Source of the DNA: Hyphomicrobiales bacterium
Lineage (GTDB): Bacteria > Pseudomonadota > Alphaproteobacteria > Rhizobiales > Beijerinckiaceae
Reading direction: 5' to 3'
Length of the DNA stretch: 13,638 nt
Assembly (NCBI GenBank): GCA_028290125.1
Contig: JAQGKM010000206.1
Location: 1-13,638 of the forward strand
Positions 1 to 7,035 of the stretch are shown in pieces (within the stretch, counting starts at the first letter, position 1; each line of letters begins with the position of its first letter). The notes under the pieces were generated by a model. The model saw only the letters and a program-made list of their open reading frames with translations. It had not been told where the DNA came from and did no database searches. Made by a program: the position numbers and the translations under genes.

Positions 1-214
1 GCGCTGCGGCGGCGCCGTAGCGCGGCAGGAAGCTGTCGAGCGGCTCGCTGTGGGTCAGGTTCAGCCCGCCACGCCCCGCCATCAGGAACTTGCGCGCCGG
101 CGAGGGCATCCGGTCATAGACCGTCACCGCGAGCCCGGCTTTCGCCATCTCCTCGGCGGCCATCAACCCGGCCGGCCCGGCGCCGATCACGGCGGATCTG
201 CGTACGTCAGACAT
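1..214 (-). CDS. NAD(P)/FAD-dependent oxidoreductase, HI0933/YhiN-type flavoprotein (5' end only)
   Basis: The first 71 codons of a gene that runs off the left edge. The start is the ATG read leftward from 214. The product begins MSDVRRSAVIGAGPAGL, an N-terminal Rossmann FAD-binding motif with GAGPAG at residues 11-16. It continues with ARKFLMAGRGGLNLTHSEPL at residues 46-65, a conserved stretch of the HI0933/YhiN-like flavoproteins (the TIGR03862-like branch). These are predicted cytoplasmic oxidoreductases with no firmly established substrate. The gene is divergent from the exonuclease gene to its right, so its promoter must lie in the AT-richer DNA just right of 214. No strong Shine-Dalgarno is seen before the ATG. 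Family assignment is fairly sure; the substrate is unknown, and the C-terminal part cannot be judged here. Confidence 0.85.
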   Translation of the reverse strand, partial: MSDVRRSAVIGAGPAGLMAAEEMAKAGLAVTVYDRMPSPARKFLMAGRGGLNLTHSEPLDSFLPRYGAAAA

Positions 215-280
215 GAGCTTGACTGTCAGTGAGTCGCAGCTCAAAAATCGTTTCTTTAGTCATTCTTTTTCTTTTTGCGC

Positions 281-284
281 GAGG
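281..284 (+). promoter_or_regulatory. Shine-Dalgarno GAGG that decides the exonuclease start
   Basis: GAGG lies six bases before an in-frame GTG at 291-293. The alternative ATG at 213 has no purine-rich site, overlaps the start codon of the divergent flavoprotein gene, and would leave no room between the two genes. Confidence 0.5.
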
Positions 285-290
285 CGCGGC

Positions 291-1145
291 GTGCGCAAAG
301 ACATAGAAGTATTTCTTCTTACACAAGCTTCAAACTTCATCCAGCAAAGACTCTCGTCTTTGACCGGCAAAGAGAAGCTTGGCGTCACAAGCTCGTCGTT
401 GATTCCGCCAGAAGCCTATAGCTTGCTGGCAGCTGGCACCGAAATTCTAGTTGATCGCCTGCCGAGCTGGCGCAGCAAGAAGCCCGCCGAAGATGCCCGT
501 GAGCAGGATACTCCCCAACAGGCGGCGTCACGCGCGCAGAAAGTTACGCTTGGCGCGAACCTACCGGTTCTCCCAAAAAGCATCGCATTTTTCGATGTTG
601 AAACAACTGGGCTCTCCAAGGCCGACCGTGTTGTCAGCTTGGGCGCGTTCAGAATGCAAACGGATCGGATTCGGGACAGCTATGTCGAGCTCGAATACGT
701 CTATCTCTTGTTCAACCCCGAAAGACAAAGCCACTTTGCCGCAAGAAAGGTGCACGGATTTGACGACGAGACGTTGAGCCGCCAGCAATCGTTCGCAAGC
801 TCTGCCAAGCTCATCCATAGAATGTTGCAGGAGTCAGAAATGATTGTTGCGCATAACGCGGCTTTCGATCTCAGATTTCTGAAACACGAGTTTCAAATAG
901 CCGGCCTGGAAACCCCTGAGATACCTGTTTTCTGCACCATGCAAGCATGGAAACAGTCGGGTGCTGCGGGGTCGGCTTCGCTCGACGTCGTTTGCGACCA
1001 GCTGCACCTGAAACGAAATTCGGACCTGCACTCCGCGTTAGAAGATGCAGCATTAGCGATGTGCGTGTTCATGCAAATGCACGGTATTGGACTGGATTTG
1101 AATATGAGTTTGCTCGATCACAGGCCTTCGAATCTGGTCGAGTGA
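291..1145 (+). CDS. DnaQ-like DEDDh 3'-5' exonuclease, stand-alone
   Basis: Predicted nuclease of the DEDDh (DnaQ/RNase T) superfamily, which removes nucleotides from 3' ends using two metal ions. From the GTG at 291 it has 284 residues. ExoI is IAFFDVETTGL with D102 and E104, ExoII is VAHNAAFDLRFL with D193, and ExoIII is DLHSALEDA with H247 and D252, so the full catalytic set is present. About 95 residues before the nuclease domain match no domain I know. There is no polymerase, UvrC or BRCT part, so it is not a replicative epsilon subunit by context. A longer reading starts at ATG 213 and adds 26 residues. GC content and codon choice are clearly lower than in both flanking genes (frequent AAA, TTT, TTG and AGA), suggesting horizontal acquisition. 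Substrate (DNA or RNA) and role are unknown; repair or defence is only a guess. Confidence 0.85.
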   Translation: MRKDIEVFLLTQASNFIQQRLSSLTGKEKLGVTSSSLIPPEAYSLLAAGTEILVDRLPSWRSKKPAEDAREQDTPQQAASRAQKVTLGANLPVLPKSIAFFDVETTGLSKADRVVSLGAFRMQTDRIRDSYVELEYVYLLFNPERQSHFAARKVHGFDDETLSRQQSFASSAKLIHRMLQESEMIVAHNAAFDLRFLKHEFQIAGLETPEIPVFCTMQAWKQSGAAGSASLDVVCDQLHLKRNSDLHSALEDAALAMCVFMQMHGIGLDLNMSLLDHRPSNLVE

Positions 1146-1211
1146 CCTCATGGCTCTGCCGGATAGCGTTTTTCTTGGGCAATTTTTCAGATCCAGTCTA
1201 AAAGCTCTCCC

Positions 1212-2339
1212 ATGAACCAGCACGCCAAACGCCGCTATCAGGCCGGCCTCACCGCGGAAGCCGAACGGGCCGAGCGGATGCGCCCGAAAGAGCCCCGTCT
1301 TCCGGCCGCCCCGCTCGCCACGCCCGAGACGGGCGCGAGCGTCTATGAGGTCACCGCAGAGGAAGCCGGCCAGCGGCTCGACAAGGTGCTGGCGACCCGC
1401 GCCGAAGCCGCCGCCATCGCGCTGTCGCGCACGCGCCTGCGCGCCCTGATCGAGGAAGGCCGCGTGCTGGTCGACGGCAAGTCGGTGACGGACGCCGGCG
1501 CCAAGGCCCGCGAAGGCCAGACCATCACGGTCGACATCCCTGCCCCGATCCCCGCCGCGCCGCAGGGCGAGAACATTCCGCTCGACGTGGTGTTCGAGGA
1601 CGAGCATCTGATCGTCATCGAAAAGCCCGCCGGCCTCGTCGTCCATCCGGCGAGCGGCCACGAGAACGGCACGCTGGTGAACGCGCTGATAGCCCATTGC
1701 GGCGACAGCCTGTCGGGCATCGGCGGCGTGCGCCGTCCGGGCATCGTCCACCGTATCGACAAGGACACGTCGGGCCTGCTTGTCGTCGCCAAGACCGACG
1801 CCGCCCATCAGGGTCTCTCCGCTTTGTTCGCCGACCATGGCCGCACCCTGTCGCTCTCGCGCGAATATCTCGCCTTCGTCTGGGGCCGCATGGAGCGCCG
1901 CGCCGGCATGGTCGACGCGCCGCTCGCCCGTCATCCGCACAATCGCGAGAAGATGGCCGTGGTCCGCAATGCGCAGGCGCGCGAGGCCATCACGCATTGG
2001 CAGTCGGAGGAATACTTCACCTCCGGCTCCAGCACCGCGACGCTGGTCGCCTGCCAGCTGGAGACCGGCCGCACGCATCAGATCCGCGTCCACATGGCCC
2101 ACATCGGCCATCCGTTGCTGGCCGACGCCGTCTATGGCGCCGGCTTCAAGACCAAGGCCGGCAATCTCGGGCCCCACGCCAAGGAGGCGCTGGCCGCCTT
2201 GCGTTCGCGGCAGGCGCTGCATGCGGCGCGGCTCGGCTTCGAGCACCCTATCACCGGCGAGGAGCTGATGTTCGAAAGCCCCCTCCCCCCGGACCTTGCG
2301 GCGCTCGCCGAAGCGCTGCGGACCGACGGCGCCCTCTGA
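1212..2339 (+). CDS. rluD: RluA/RluD family 23S rRNA pseudouridine synthase
   Basis: Isomerises uridines to pseudouridine in 23S rRNA (helix 69 in the RluD branch) during ribosome assembly. The product has 375 residues. An S4 RNA-binding domain spans about residues 44-110 (starting VYEVTAEEAGQRLDKVL), followed by the catalytic domain with HRIDKDTSGLLVVAK, where D173 is the nucleophile. LETGRTHQIRVHMAHIGHPL is another conserved RluA-family stretch. About 40 charged residues precede the S4 domain. The start has no good Shine-Dalgarno; a weak TTGGGC-16-TCTAAA promoter-like pair (1175-1202) would give a very short leader. An internal ATG at 1278 is a possible later start. A terminator follows at 2413. 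The rluD-before-rpoH order is common in Rhizobiales. RluD rather than RluC is inferred from length, the S4 domain and synteny. Confidence 0.9.
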   Translation: MNQHAKRRYQAGLTAEAERAERMRPKEPRLPAAPLATPETGASVYEVTAEEAGQRLDKVLATRAEAAAIALSRTRLRALIEEGRVLVDGKSVTDAGAKAREGQTITVDIPAPIPAAPQGENIPLDVVFEDEHLIVIEKPAGLVVHPASGHENGTLVNALIAHCGDSLSGIGGVRRPGIVHRIDKDTSGLLVVAKTDAAHQGLSALFADHGRTLSLSREYLAFVWGRMERRAGMVDAPLARHPHNREKMAVVRNAQAREAITHWQSEEYFTSGSSTATLVACQLETGRTHQIRVHMAHIGHPLLADAVYGAGFKTKAGNLGPHAKEALAALRSRQALHAARLGFEHPITGEELMFESPLPPDLAALAEALRTDGAL

Positions 2340-2412
2340 CGTCTTCGTGAAGAAAATTTAATGCGGCGCGCCGGGGCGCGTCCGGGAGGCTTTCCGGGCG
2401 TCGGCTTGAGCG

Positions 2413-2443
2413 CCTATGTCCCTGTAGGACATGGGCTTTTTCT
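2413..2443 (+). terminator. Intrinsic terminator of rluD
   Basis: CCTATGTCC (2413-2421) pairs with GGACATGGG (2427-2435), nine pairs with one T-G wobble, around a five-base loop CTGTA. The stem is followed by CTTTTTCT. It lies 74 bases after the rluD stop and just before the rpoH promoter, insulating the two genes. Confidence 0.75.
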
Positions 2444-2454
2444 AATGAGCCGGC

Positions 2455-2482
2455 CTTGAATGCGCGCTCCGACGGCTTATCT
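2455..2482 (+). promoter_or_regulatory. Predicted sigma-32 (heat-shock) promoter of rpoH
   Basis: CTTG (2455-2458), a 17-base spacer, then CTTATCT (2476-2482). This matches the alphaproteobacterial sigma-32 consensus CTTG-N17/18-CYTATNT at every fixed position. It leaves a leader of about 130 bases before rpoH. Autoregulation of rpoH from such a promoter is known in Caulobacter and Agrobacterium; here it is inferred from sequence only. A separate TATATT box at 2536-2541, with only a poor -35 (TTTTAG, 2513-2518), could be a housekeeping promoter. Confidence 0.6.
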
Positions 2483-2607
2483 GCTCAGACCCTGCCCATC
2501 GCGCGCGCCCCCTTTTAGCCACGGTTGAGCAAAACTATATTCATGTCTGAGCCGAGTGCGACCTTGTGGTCGGCCGGACGCCGGGTCGCCCAGTTGGGGG
2601 CCCGCAC

Positions 2608-2613
2608 AGGAGG
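2608..2613 (+). promoter_or_regulatory. Shine-Dalgarno AGGAGG setting the rpoH start
   Basis: A perfect AGGAGG ends five bases before ATG 2619. This rules out the in-frame GTG at 2556, which would add 21 residues unlike the family N-terminus. Confidence 0.85.
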
Positions 2614-2618
2614 ATTTG

Positions 2619-3530
2619 ATGGCTGCTGCCCTTCCGATGATTTCTGCTGAAAGTGGGCTCTCCCGCTATCTCGCCGAAATCCGGCGGTTTCCGATGCTGG
2701 AGCCGCAGGAGGAATATATGCTTGCCAAAAGCTGGCGCGAGCACGGCGATCGGGACGCCGCGCATCGGCTGGTGACGTCACATCTGCGCCTCGTCGCCAA
2801 GATCGCCATGGGCTATCGCGGCTACGGCCTGCCGATCGGCGAGGTGATTTCCGAGGGCAACGTCGGCCTCATGCAGGCCGTAAAGCGGTTCGAGCCCGAG
2901 AAGGGCTTCCGCCTCGCGACCTATGCCATGTGGTGGATCCGCGCCTCGATCCAGGAATACATCCTGCGCTCGTGGTCGCTCGTGAAAATGGGCACGACCG
3001 CGAACCAGAAGAAGCTGTTCTTCAACCTGCGCAAGGCGAAGAGCCAGATCTCCGCGCTGGAGGAAGGCGACTTGCGTCCCGAACAGGTCGCGACCATCGC
3101 CACCAAGCTCGGCGTGACCAAGCAGGACGTGATTGACATGAACCGCCGCATGAGCGGCGACGCGTCGCTCAACGCCCCGCTCCGCCAGGAAGGTGAAGGC
3201 GAATGGCAGGACTGGCTGGTCGACGACTCGTCGAGCCAGGAATCCCTGCTGGTCGATCGCGAGGAGAGCGACAACCGCCACGTCGCCCTGCGCTCGGCGC
3301 TCGGCGTGCTCAACGATCGCGAACGCCGCATCTTCGAGGCGCGCCGCCTCGCGGACGATCCGGTGACGCTGGAGCAGCTGTCGGAGGAGTTCAACATCTC
3401 CCGCGAGCGCGTGCGCCAGATCGAGGTGCGCGCCTTCGAGAAGGTGCAGGCGGCCGTGAAGGCCGGCGTCGCCCGGATCGAGACCATCGCGGCAGGCAAG
3501 CCGCAGATCGAGTCCCGCCCCGGCGCGTGA
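2619..3530 (+). CDS. rpoH: RNA polymerase sigma-32 factor RpoH
   Basis: Alternative sigma factor that directs RNA polymerase to heat-shock promoters (chaperones, proteases). The product has 303 residues, normal for alphaproteobacterial RpoH. Region 1.2/2.1 begins near residue 14. The core-binding and -10-recognition part is at about residues 50-125 and includes TYAMWWIRASIQEYILRSWS. The RpoH box QKKLFFNLRK at residues 130-139 separates RpoH from RpoD and other group members. Region 4.2, the -35-binding helix-turn-helix, is VTLEQLSEEFNISRERVRQI at residues 249-268. The start is fixed by the AGGAGG at 2608. It is a single-gene unit with its own heat-shock-type promoter and a strong terminator. 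Many Rhizobiales carry two or more rpoH copies; synteny with rluD and purA suggests the main RpoH1-type copy, but this is inferred. Confidence 0.97.
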   Translation: MAAALPMISAESGLSRYLAEIRRFPMLEPQEEYMLAKSWREHGDRDAAHRLVTSHLRLVAKIAMGYRGYGLPIGEVISEGNVGLMQAVKRFEPEKGFRLATYAMWWIRASIQEYILRSWSLVKMGTTANQKKLFFNLRKAKSQISALEEGDLRPEQVATIATKLGVTKQDVIDMNRRMSGDASLNAPLRQEGEGEWQDWLVDDSSSQESLLVDREESDNRHVALRSALGVLNDRERRIFEARRLADDPVTLEQLSEEFNISRERVRQIEVRAFEKVQAAVKAGVARIETIAAGKPQIESRPGA

Positions 3531-3549
3531 TCGTCGCGACGTGAAATGC

Positions 3550-3579
3550 AAAAGGGCGGCTGTTTCAGCCGCCCTTTTT
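3550..3579 (+). terminator. Strong intrinsic terminator of rpoH
   Basis: GGGCGGCTG (3554-3562) and CAGCCGCCC (3566-3574) form a perfect nine-base-pair stem with a TTT loop. It is extended by AAA/TTT and ends in five T. It lies 20 bases after the rpoH stop. Confidence 0.95.
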
Positions 3580-3627
3580 CGTTGCCGTCATTGCGCAGAT
3601 AAAACAGTCAGCAAGCGACGCATGCGA

Positions 3628-3654
3628 TTCCCCTCCCCCTTGTGGGGAGGGGAA
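3628..3654. repeat. Perfect GC-rich palindrome between convergent genes
   Basis: TTCCCCTCCCC (3628-3638) and GGGGAGGGGAA (3644-3654) are perfect inverted repeats of 11 bases around the loop CTTGT. It lies between the converging rpoH and the 3674-5458 gene. Neither strand has a T-run directly after it, so it is not a standard terminator. Similar palindromes with the core CCTCCCC-N5-GGGGAGG occur as dispersed intergenic elements in Rhizobiales genomes. It may act as an RNA-stabilising hairpin. Confidence 0.6.
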
Positions 3655-3673
3655 AGGCCGGCGTTGTGCGAGC

Positions 3674-5458
3674 CTACTTCCAGGCTTCGAGCGCCTCGTT
3701 GATCACGCGTTCGCCCGTGATGCCCTTTTCGAAGGTGATCTTCGCGATGCGCTGGTCCGACAGCAGCATCGGAATGTCGATCCAGCCGCGATTGCGGATG
3801 AGATCGACATTGCGGGTCGCCGCGGTGTCGCCGCGCGTCAGGCCGACGAGGAAGAAGTTGCGCAGGATCGGGGCCGGAACGCCGGTCAGCGCATCGCCCG
3901 CAGGCGTGTCTTCCTTGCGCATCTGCGGCGTCGAGATCTGCGACACGCCGGGGACCGGTCCGCCGTCCGTCGGGGTGAAACGAACCTCGATCGTGTGCGA
4001 GGCCGGCAACGTCTCATCCGTGTTCTTCTGGATGAGGATCACGGCCTTGAGTTTCGCGTCCGGAAGATCGATTTCGGCGCGCACGCCGATCGCCAGCGGC
4101 TGACCGGGTCCGCGGCTCACATTGTCGAGCCGCCACACGACGTTGCCGACATAGGTGCGCACGCGCTGCGGTTCATCCGGCGCATCGACGAGGAGCGCGG
4201 CGCGCTGCGACACCGGGATGGTGGGCGAGTTGGACGGAGCCGTCTGCTGCTGCGGCTGGGCCGGCTGCGCGTTCGACGGCGTGTTGGCGTTGGGCTGCGC
4301 GGGCGTCTGCTGCTCGCCGGTGCGCGCGGCCTGGCCGCCGCCAATGCGCTCGACGATCTTGCCGACGCTCTGTTCGGCCGGGGTTTCCGAGCCAGGCGCC
4401 GGGCGAAGCCGCGCCAGATCCTCCGGATTGTCGCGCCGCATATAGGCGAAGACCGCAATCGCACCGACCACCAGAGCGACCGGAAGGCCGATCAGCAGCG
4501 GGCGGAAGTTGCGTTCCTTTTCCTGCGGCGGCAACGGCGCAGCGGGGCGTACGCCGCCATGCCGCGGTTCGTCCATCGTCTCATCGGGCGCAGACAGATC
4601 GGCCGACACGCCGGCGGCTTCCGCACGCGGGCCATATTTGCGAAGGGTCACGTTGATCGGCGCAGACGGATCCCGCCGCTCCGAACCGGCATCGGCGGCA
4701 AGCCGCGAGACGGCGATTTCCGCGTCTGTCGGGGAGGGCTTGGGAGCCTCGACGTGAGGCGCGTCGGAGGGCGCCGACTCGGCGCGCGCCGTCGAGGTCG
4801 TCACCGCCGGCGTGGGCGCCGAGGTTACGACCGCCGGCAGAGACGGTTGGACAGTCTGCGACGGCGCCTGGGGCGGCGCCACGCGCACGGACTGCACCGG
4901 CTGGGACTGTGGCTGTGCTTCGACCGGCGCCGACGGGACGGATTGCGGCTCGTCGGCTTTCGCCGGCTCGCCCGGCGGCTTGACCGGCGGCTTGGCGAGC
5001 GACGCCAGGCGCTGCCGCGCAGCGTCGAGCGCGCCAAGACCCGCCGGACGCTCCGAAATCAGGGAGCCGGGACGCGCCGGCAGCGAGGGACGTTGTGGCA
5101 GGGCCGGACGCGGCGGTTGTGCGCTCGGGCGAACCATCGGCGTGTCGGAGCGGCGCGGAAGCGTGTCCAGCGACCGTCTGATTTCGGACGGAGGCGGCAG
5201 CGTTTTCGCTGTGGATTGCGGTGCAGAAGCAGGCGTTGACGGAGCGGTAGGCGGGGCTTCGGCCTCCAGCCGGGCGATCGCCTCGTCGAGCATCCGGCTT
5301 TCGCGCTGAATATCGGGCTCGGCAATGGGCGGCTGCACGGCGCGCAATTGTCCGATCAACGCAGTCCGCGCGCGCTCGTAGATGGCGCGGCGCGTCTCTG
5401 GCGTCGATTGCGGCAAGCCCGCGATCGCTCTTGCAAGCAGCGGGTAATATTCAGCCAT
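3674..5458 (-). CDS. Conserved hypothetical single-span membrane protein with Pro/Ala-rich linkers
   Basis: Function not recognised. The product has 594 residues in four parts. Residues 1-70 are a charged helical segment (MAEYYPLLARAIAGLPQSTP onward), rich in Arg and Glu. Residues 70-315 are a low-complexity Pro/Ala/Ser/Gln linker. One membrane span lies at about 320-340 (LLIGLPVALVVGAIAVFAYM) followed by RR. A second Gln/Pro/Asn-rich linker at 345-412 leads to a compact, probably folded C-terminal domain at 415-594 (ALLVDAPDEPQRVRTYVGNV onward), ending EALEAWK. There is no signal peptide. The folded domain is probably on the periplasmic side, but topology is inferred. It lies 72 bases downstream of purA on the same strand and may be cotranscribed; proteins of this layout are, to my knowledge, found beside purA in other Rhizobiales. 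The Shine-Dalgarno is weak. Confidence 0.85.
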   Translation of the reverse strand: MAEYYPLLARAIAGLPQSTPETRRAIYERARTALIGQLRAVQPPIAEPDIQRESRMLDEAIARLEAEAPPTAPSTPASAPQSTAKTLPPPSEIRRSLDTLPRRSDTPMVRPSAQPPRPALPQRPSLPARPGSLISERPAGLGALDAARQRLASLAKPPVKPPGEPAKADEPQSVPSAPVEAQPQSQPVQSVRVAPPQAPSQTVQPSLPAVVTSAPTPAVTTSTARAESAPSDAPHVEAPKPSPTDAEIAVSRLAADAGSERRDPSAPINVTLRKYGPRAEAAGVSADLSAPDETMDEPRHGGVRPAAPLPPQEKERNFRPLLIGLPVALVVGAIAVFAYMRRDNPEDLARLRPAPGSETPAEQSVGKIVERIGGGQAARTGEQQTPAQPNANTPSNAQPAQPQQQTAPSNSPTIPVSQRAALLVDAPDEPQRVRTYVGNVVWRLDNVSRGPGQPLAIGVRAEIDLPDAKLKAVILIQKNTDETLPASHTIEVRFTPTDGGPVPGVSQISTPQMRKEDTPAGDALTGVPAPILRNFFLVGLTRGDTAATRNVDLIRNRGWIDIPMLLSDQRIAKITFEKGITGERVINEALEAWK

Positions 5459-5530
5459 TTCGCGTTACGACCACTCTCAAGACCCTCGACCCTTACGCAA
5501 CGCAATCCAGAAGCCCGCCGTCAAAACGAC

Positions 5531-6826
5531 TCAGTCCTGAAAAGGATTGTGCACGAGGATCGTATCATCACGCTCGGGGCTCGTCGAAAGCAAGGCCACC
5601 GGAGCTTCGATCAGTTCTTCGATACGCCGCACGTATTTGATTGCCTGCGCCGGCAGATCTGCCCAGGACCGGGCCCCGGCCGTGGTGCCTTCCCAACCCG
5701 CGATGGTCTCGTAGACCGGCACGACGCGGGCCTGGGCGGCCTGGCTCGCCGGCAAGCGGTCGATCCGCTCGCCATCCAGCAGGTAATGCGTGCAGACCTT
5801 GATCTCGTCGAAGCCGTCGAGAATGTCGAGCTTGGTGAGCGCGATGCCGTCGATGCCCGACGTCTTCACGGTCTGGCGCACCAGCACGGCGTCGAACCAG
5901 CCGCAGCGGCGGGCGCGGCCCGTCACGGTGCCGAATTCGTGACCGCGCTCGCCGATGCGGGCGCCGATCTCGTCGTTGAGTTCCGTCGGGAACGGACCGC
6001 CGCCGACGCGCGTCGTGTAGGCCTTGGCGATGCCCAGCACATAGCCGATGGCGCGGGGGCCGACGCCCGAACCGGTCGCCGCATTGGCGGCCGTCGTGTT
6101 GGACGAGGTGACGAACGGATAGGTGCCGTGATCGACGTCGAGCAGCGCGCCCTGCGCGCCCTCGAACAGGATGCGCTTGCCTTGCCGGCGCATGGCGTCG
6201 AGCAGCTCCCAGGTCGCCGCCATGTAGGGCAGCACCTGCGGCGCGACGGCGAGAAGTTCCTCGCGCAGAGCGCTGGCTTCGATTTCCGGCAGGCCGAGGC
6301 CGCGGCGCAGCGGATTGTGATGCGCAAGCAGGCGGCCGATCTTGTCGTTCAGCGTATCGGGTTCGGCGAGATCCATGACGCGCACGGAGCGGCGGCCGAC
6401 CTTGTCCTCGTAGGCCGGGCCGATGCCGCGCATCGTCGTGCCGATCTTGGTGCCCGACGTGGACGCGGATTCGCGATGCGCGTCGAGTTCGCGATGGATG
6501 GACAGGATGAGCGGCGCGTTTTCGGCGAGCTTCAGATTATGCGGACCGACATCGACGCCCTGCGCGCGGAGCTGGCCGATCTCCTTCACGAGATGATGCG
6601 GGTCGACGACGACGCCGTTGCCGATCACCGAAATCTTGTTCTCGCGCACGATGCCCGAGGGCAGCAGCGACAGCTTGTAGACCTTGCCGTCGATGACGAG
6701 CGTATGGCCGGCGTTATGGCCGCCCTGGAACCGGACGACGACATCCGCCTCGATCGACAGCCAGTCGACGACCTTGCCTTTACCCTCATCGCCCCACTGG
6801 GCGCCGACGACAACCACATTCGCCAT
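5531..6826 (-). CDS. purA: Adenylosuccinate synthetase PurA
   Basis: Makes adenylosuccinate from IMP, aspartate and GTP, the first committed step from IMP to AMP. The product has 431 residues, the normal length. The N-terminal P-loop-like motif is VVVVGAQWGDEGKGKVVDWL with catalytic D13. HNAGHT at 37-42 supplies the catalytic H41. STSGTKIGTTMRGIGPAYEDK is the IMP-binding region, and VGGGPFPTEL and GRARRCGWFD are further family signatures. The frame stays open upstream to 6988, but the family N-terminus begins at the ATG ending at 6826, and the added residues would run through the terminator at 6886-6910. The promoter should lie in the 60 bases between that terminator and the start; no clear boxes are visible there. 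Confidence 0.98.
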   Translation of the reverse strand: MANVVVVGAQWGDEGKGKVVDWLSIEADVVVRFQGGHNAGHTLVIDGKVYKLSLLPSGIVRENKISVIGNGVVVDPHHLVKEIGQLRAQGVDVGPHNLKLAENAPLILSIHRELDAHRESASTSGTKIGTTMRGIGPAYEDKVGRRSVRVMDLAEPDTLNDKIGRLLAHHNPLRRGLGLPEIEASALREELLAVAPQVLPYMAATWELLDAMRRQGKRILFEGAQGALLDVDHGTYPFVTSSNTTAANAATGSGVGPRAIGYVLGIAKAYTTRVGGGPFPTELNDEIGARIGERGHEFGTVTGRARRCGWFDAVLVRQTVKTSGIDGIALTKLDILDGFDEIKVCTHYLLDGERIDRLPASQAAQARVVPVYETIAGWEGTTAGARSWADLPAQAIKYVRRIEELIEAPVALLSTSPERDDTILVHNPFQD

Positions 6827-6885
6827 GATCGATTTCGCTCTTAGGTCCGCGCGCAAGCGCCGCGCAGACGATGCCGCGCACAAGC

Positions 6886-6910
6886 AAAAACCCCGGCACA
6901 AAGGCCGGGG
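6886..6910 (-). terminator. Intrinsic terminator on the minus strand upstream of purA
   Basis: Read on the minus strand, CCCCGGC and GCCGGGG (6910-6904 with 6897-6891) form a perfect seven-base-pair stem with a six-base loop, followed by five T (6890-6886). No minus-strand coding gene ends here: the DNA to the right is the plus-strand EamA gene. The terminator therefore points to a non-coding transcript. Confidence 0.8.
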
Positions 6911-7030
6911 CTCATTGCGGGAATGGATTACCCAATCGCGCCGCCGGAGGCAAGGCAAAGGAATCGAACCGCTGGCCGAGCTTGCCAAATCAGGCCGGGT
7001 TCGGCACTTCGGGGCCTCAACCCGGGAAGC
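6911..7030 (-). ncRNA. Probable structured small RNA upstream of purA (6S RNA is the leading guess)
   Basis: The minus strand here ends in a good terminator but encodes no protein. It can fold as a rod with an internal bubble: GAGGC (7018-7014) with GCCTC (6951-6947), then an asymmetric open region, then CGAACC with GGTTCG, then GGCC with GGCC near the tip. A competing hairpin pairs CCGGGTT with AACCCGG (6995-7001 with 7019-7025). A rod with a central bubble and a length near 150 bases is how 6S RNA looks, but I cannot confirm this from primary sequence. The 5' end is unresolved and may extend past 7036 under the EamA gene. Promoter boxes were not recognised. Confidence 0.45.
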
Positions 7031-7035
7031 CCGCC

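Noticed and set aside
1053..2246. Long minus-strand reading frame antisense to rluD
   Set aside because: Shadow frame of a GC-rich gene: Arg/Gly/Ala-rich product with no domain, opposite a clear RluD.
2556..2618. GTG 2556 as the rpoH start
   Set aside because: The AGGAGG at 2608 points to ATG 2619, and the 21 extra residues do not resemble RpoH.
3584..3598. CCGTCATTGCGCAG resembles the end of the REP-like element at 7957-8040
   Set aside because: Only about 11 bases match and no second arm follows; too short to call a copy.
3995..5239. Plus-strand frame rich in Arg opposite the membrane-protein gene
   Set aside because: Composition is low-complexity Arg/Gly/Leu, typical of an antisense shadow, and it starts inside the real gene.
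5348..6844. 498-codon plus-strand frame opposite purA
   Set aside because: It covers the whole of purA antisense; the product has no recognisable motif and purA is certain.
6947..6986. Possible tRNA or permuted tmRNA, because the minus strand contains GGTTCGATTCC like a T-arm
   Set aside because: The T-stem does not pair beyond two bases, no acceptor or anticodon arm can be formed, and no tmRNA tag reading frame is visible.
6827..6988. 54-residue N-terminal extension of PurA
   Set aside because: PurA proteins start at the MANVVVVGAQWGDEGKGK position; the extension includes the terminator.
6871..7035. N-terminal extension of the EamA gene from ATG 6871
   Set aside because: It would run through the minus-strand terminator and RNA and add 55 residues before the first membrane helix with no family support.
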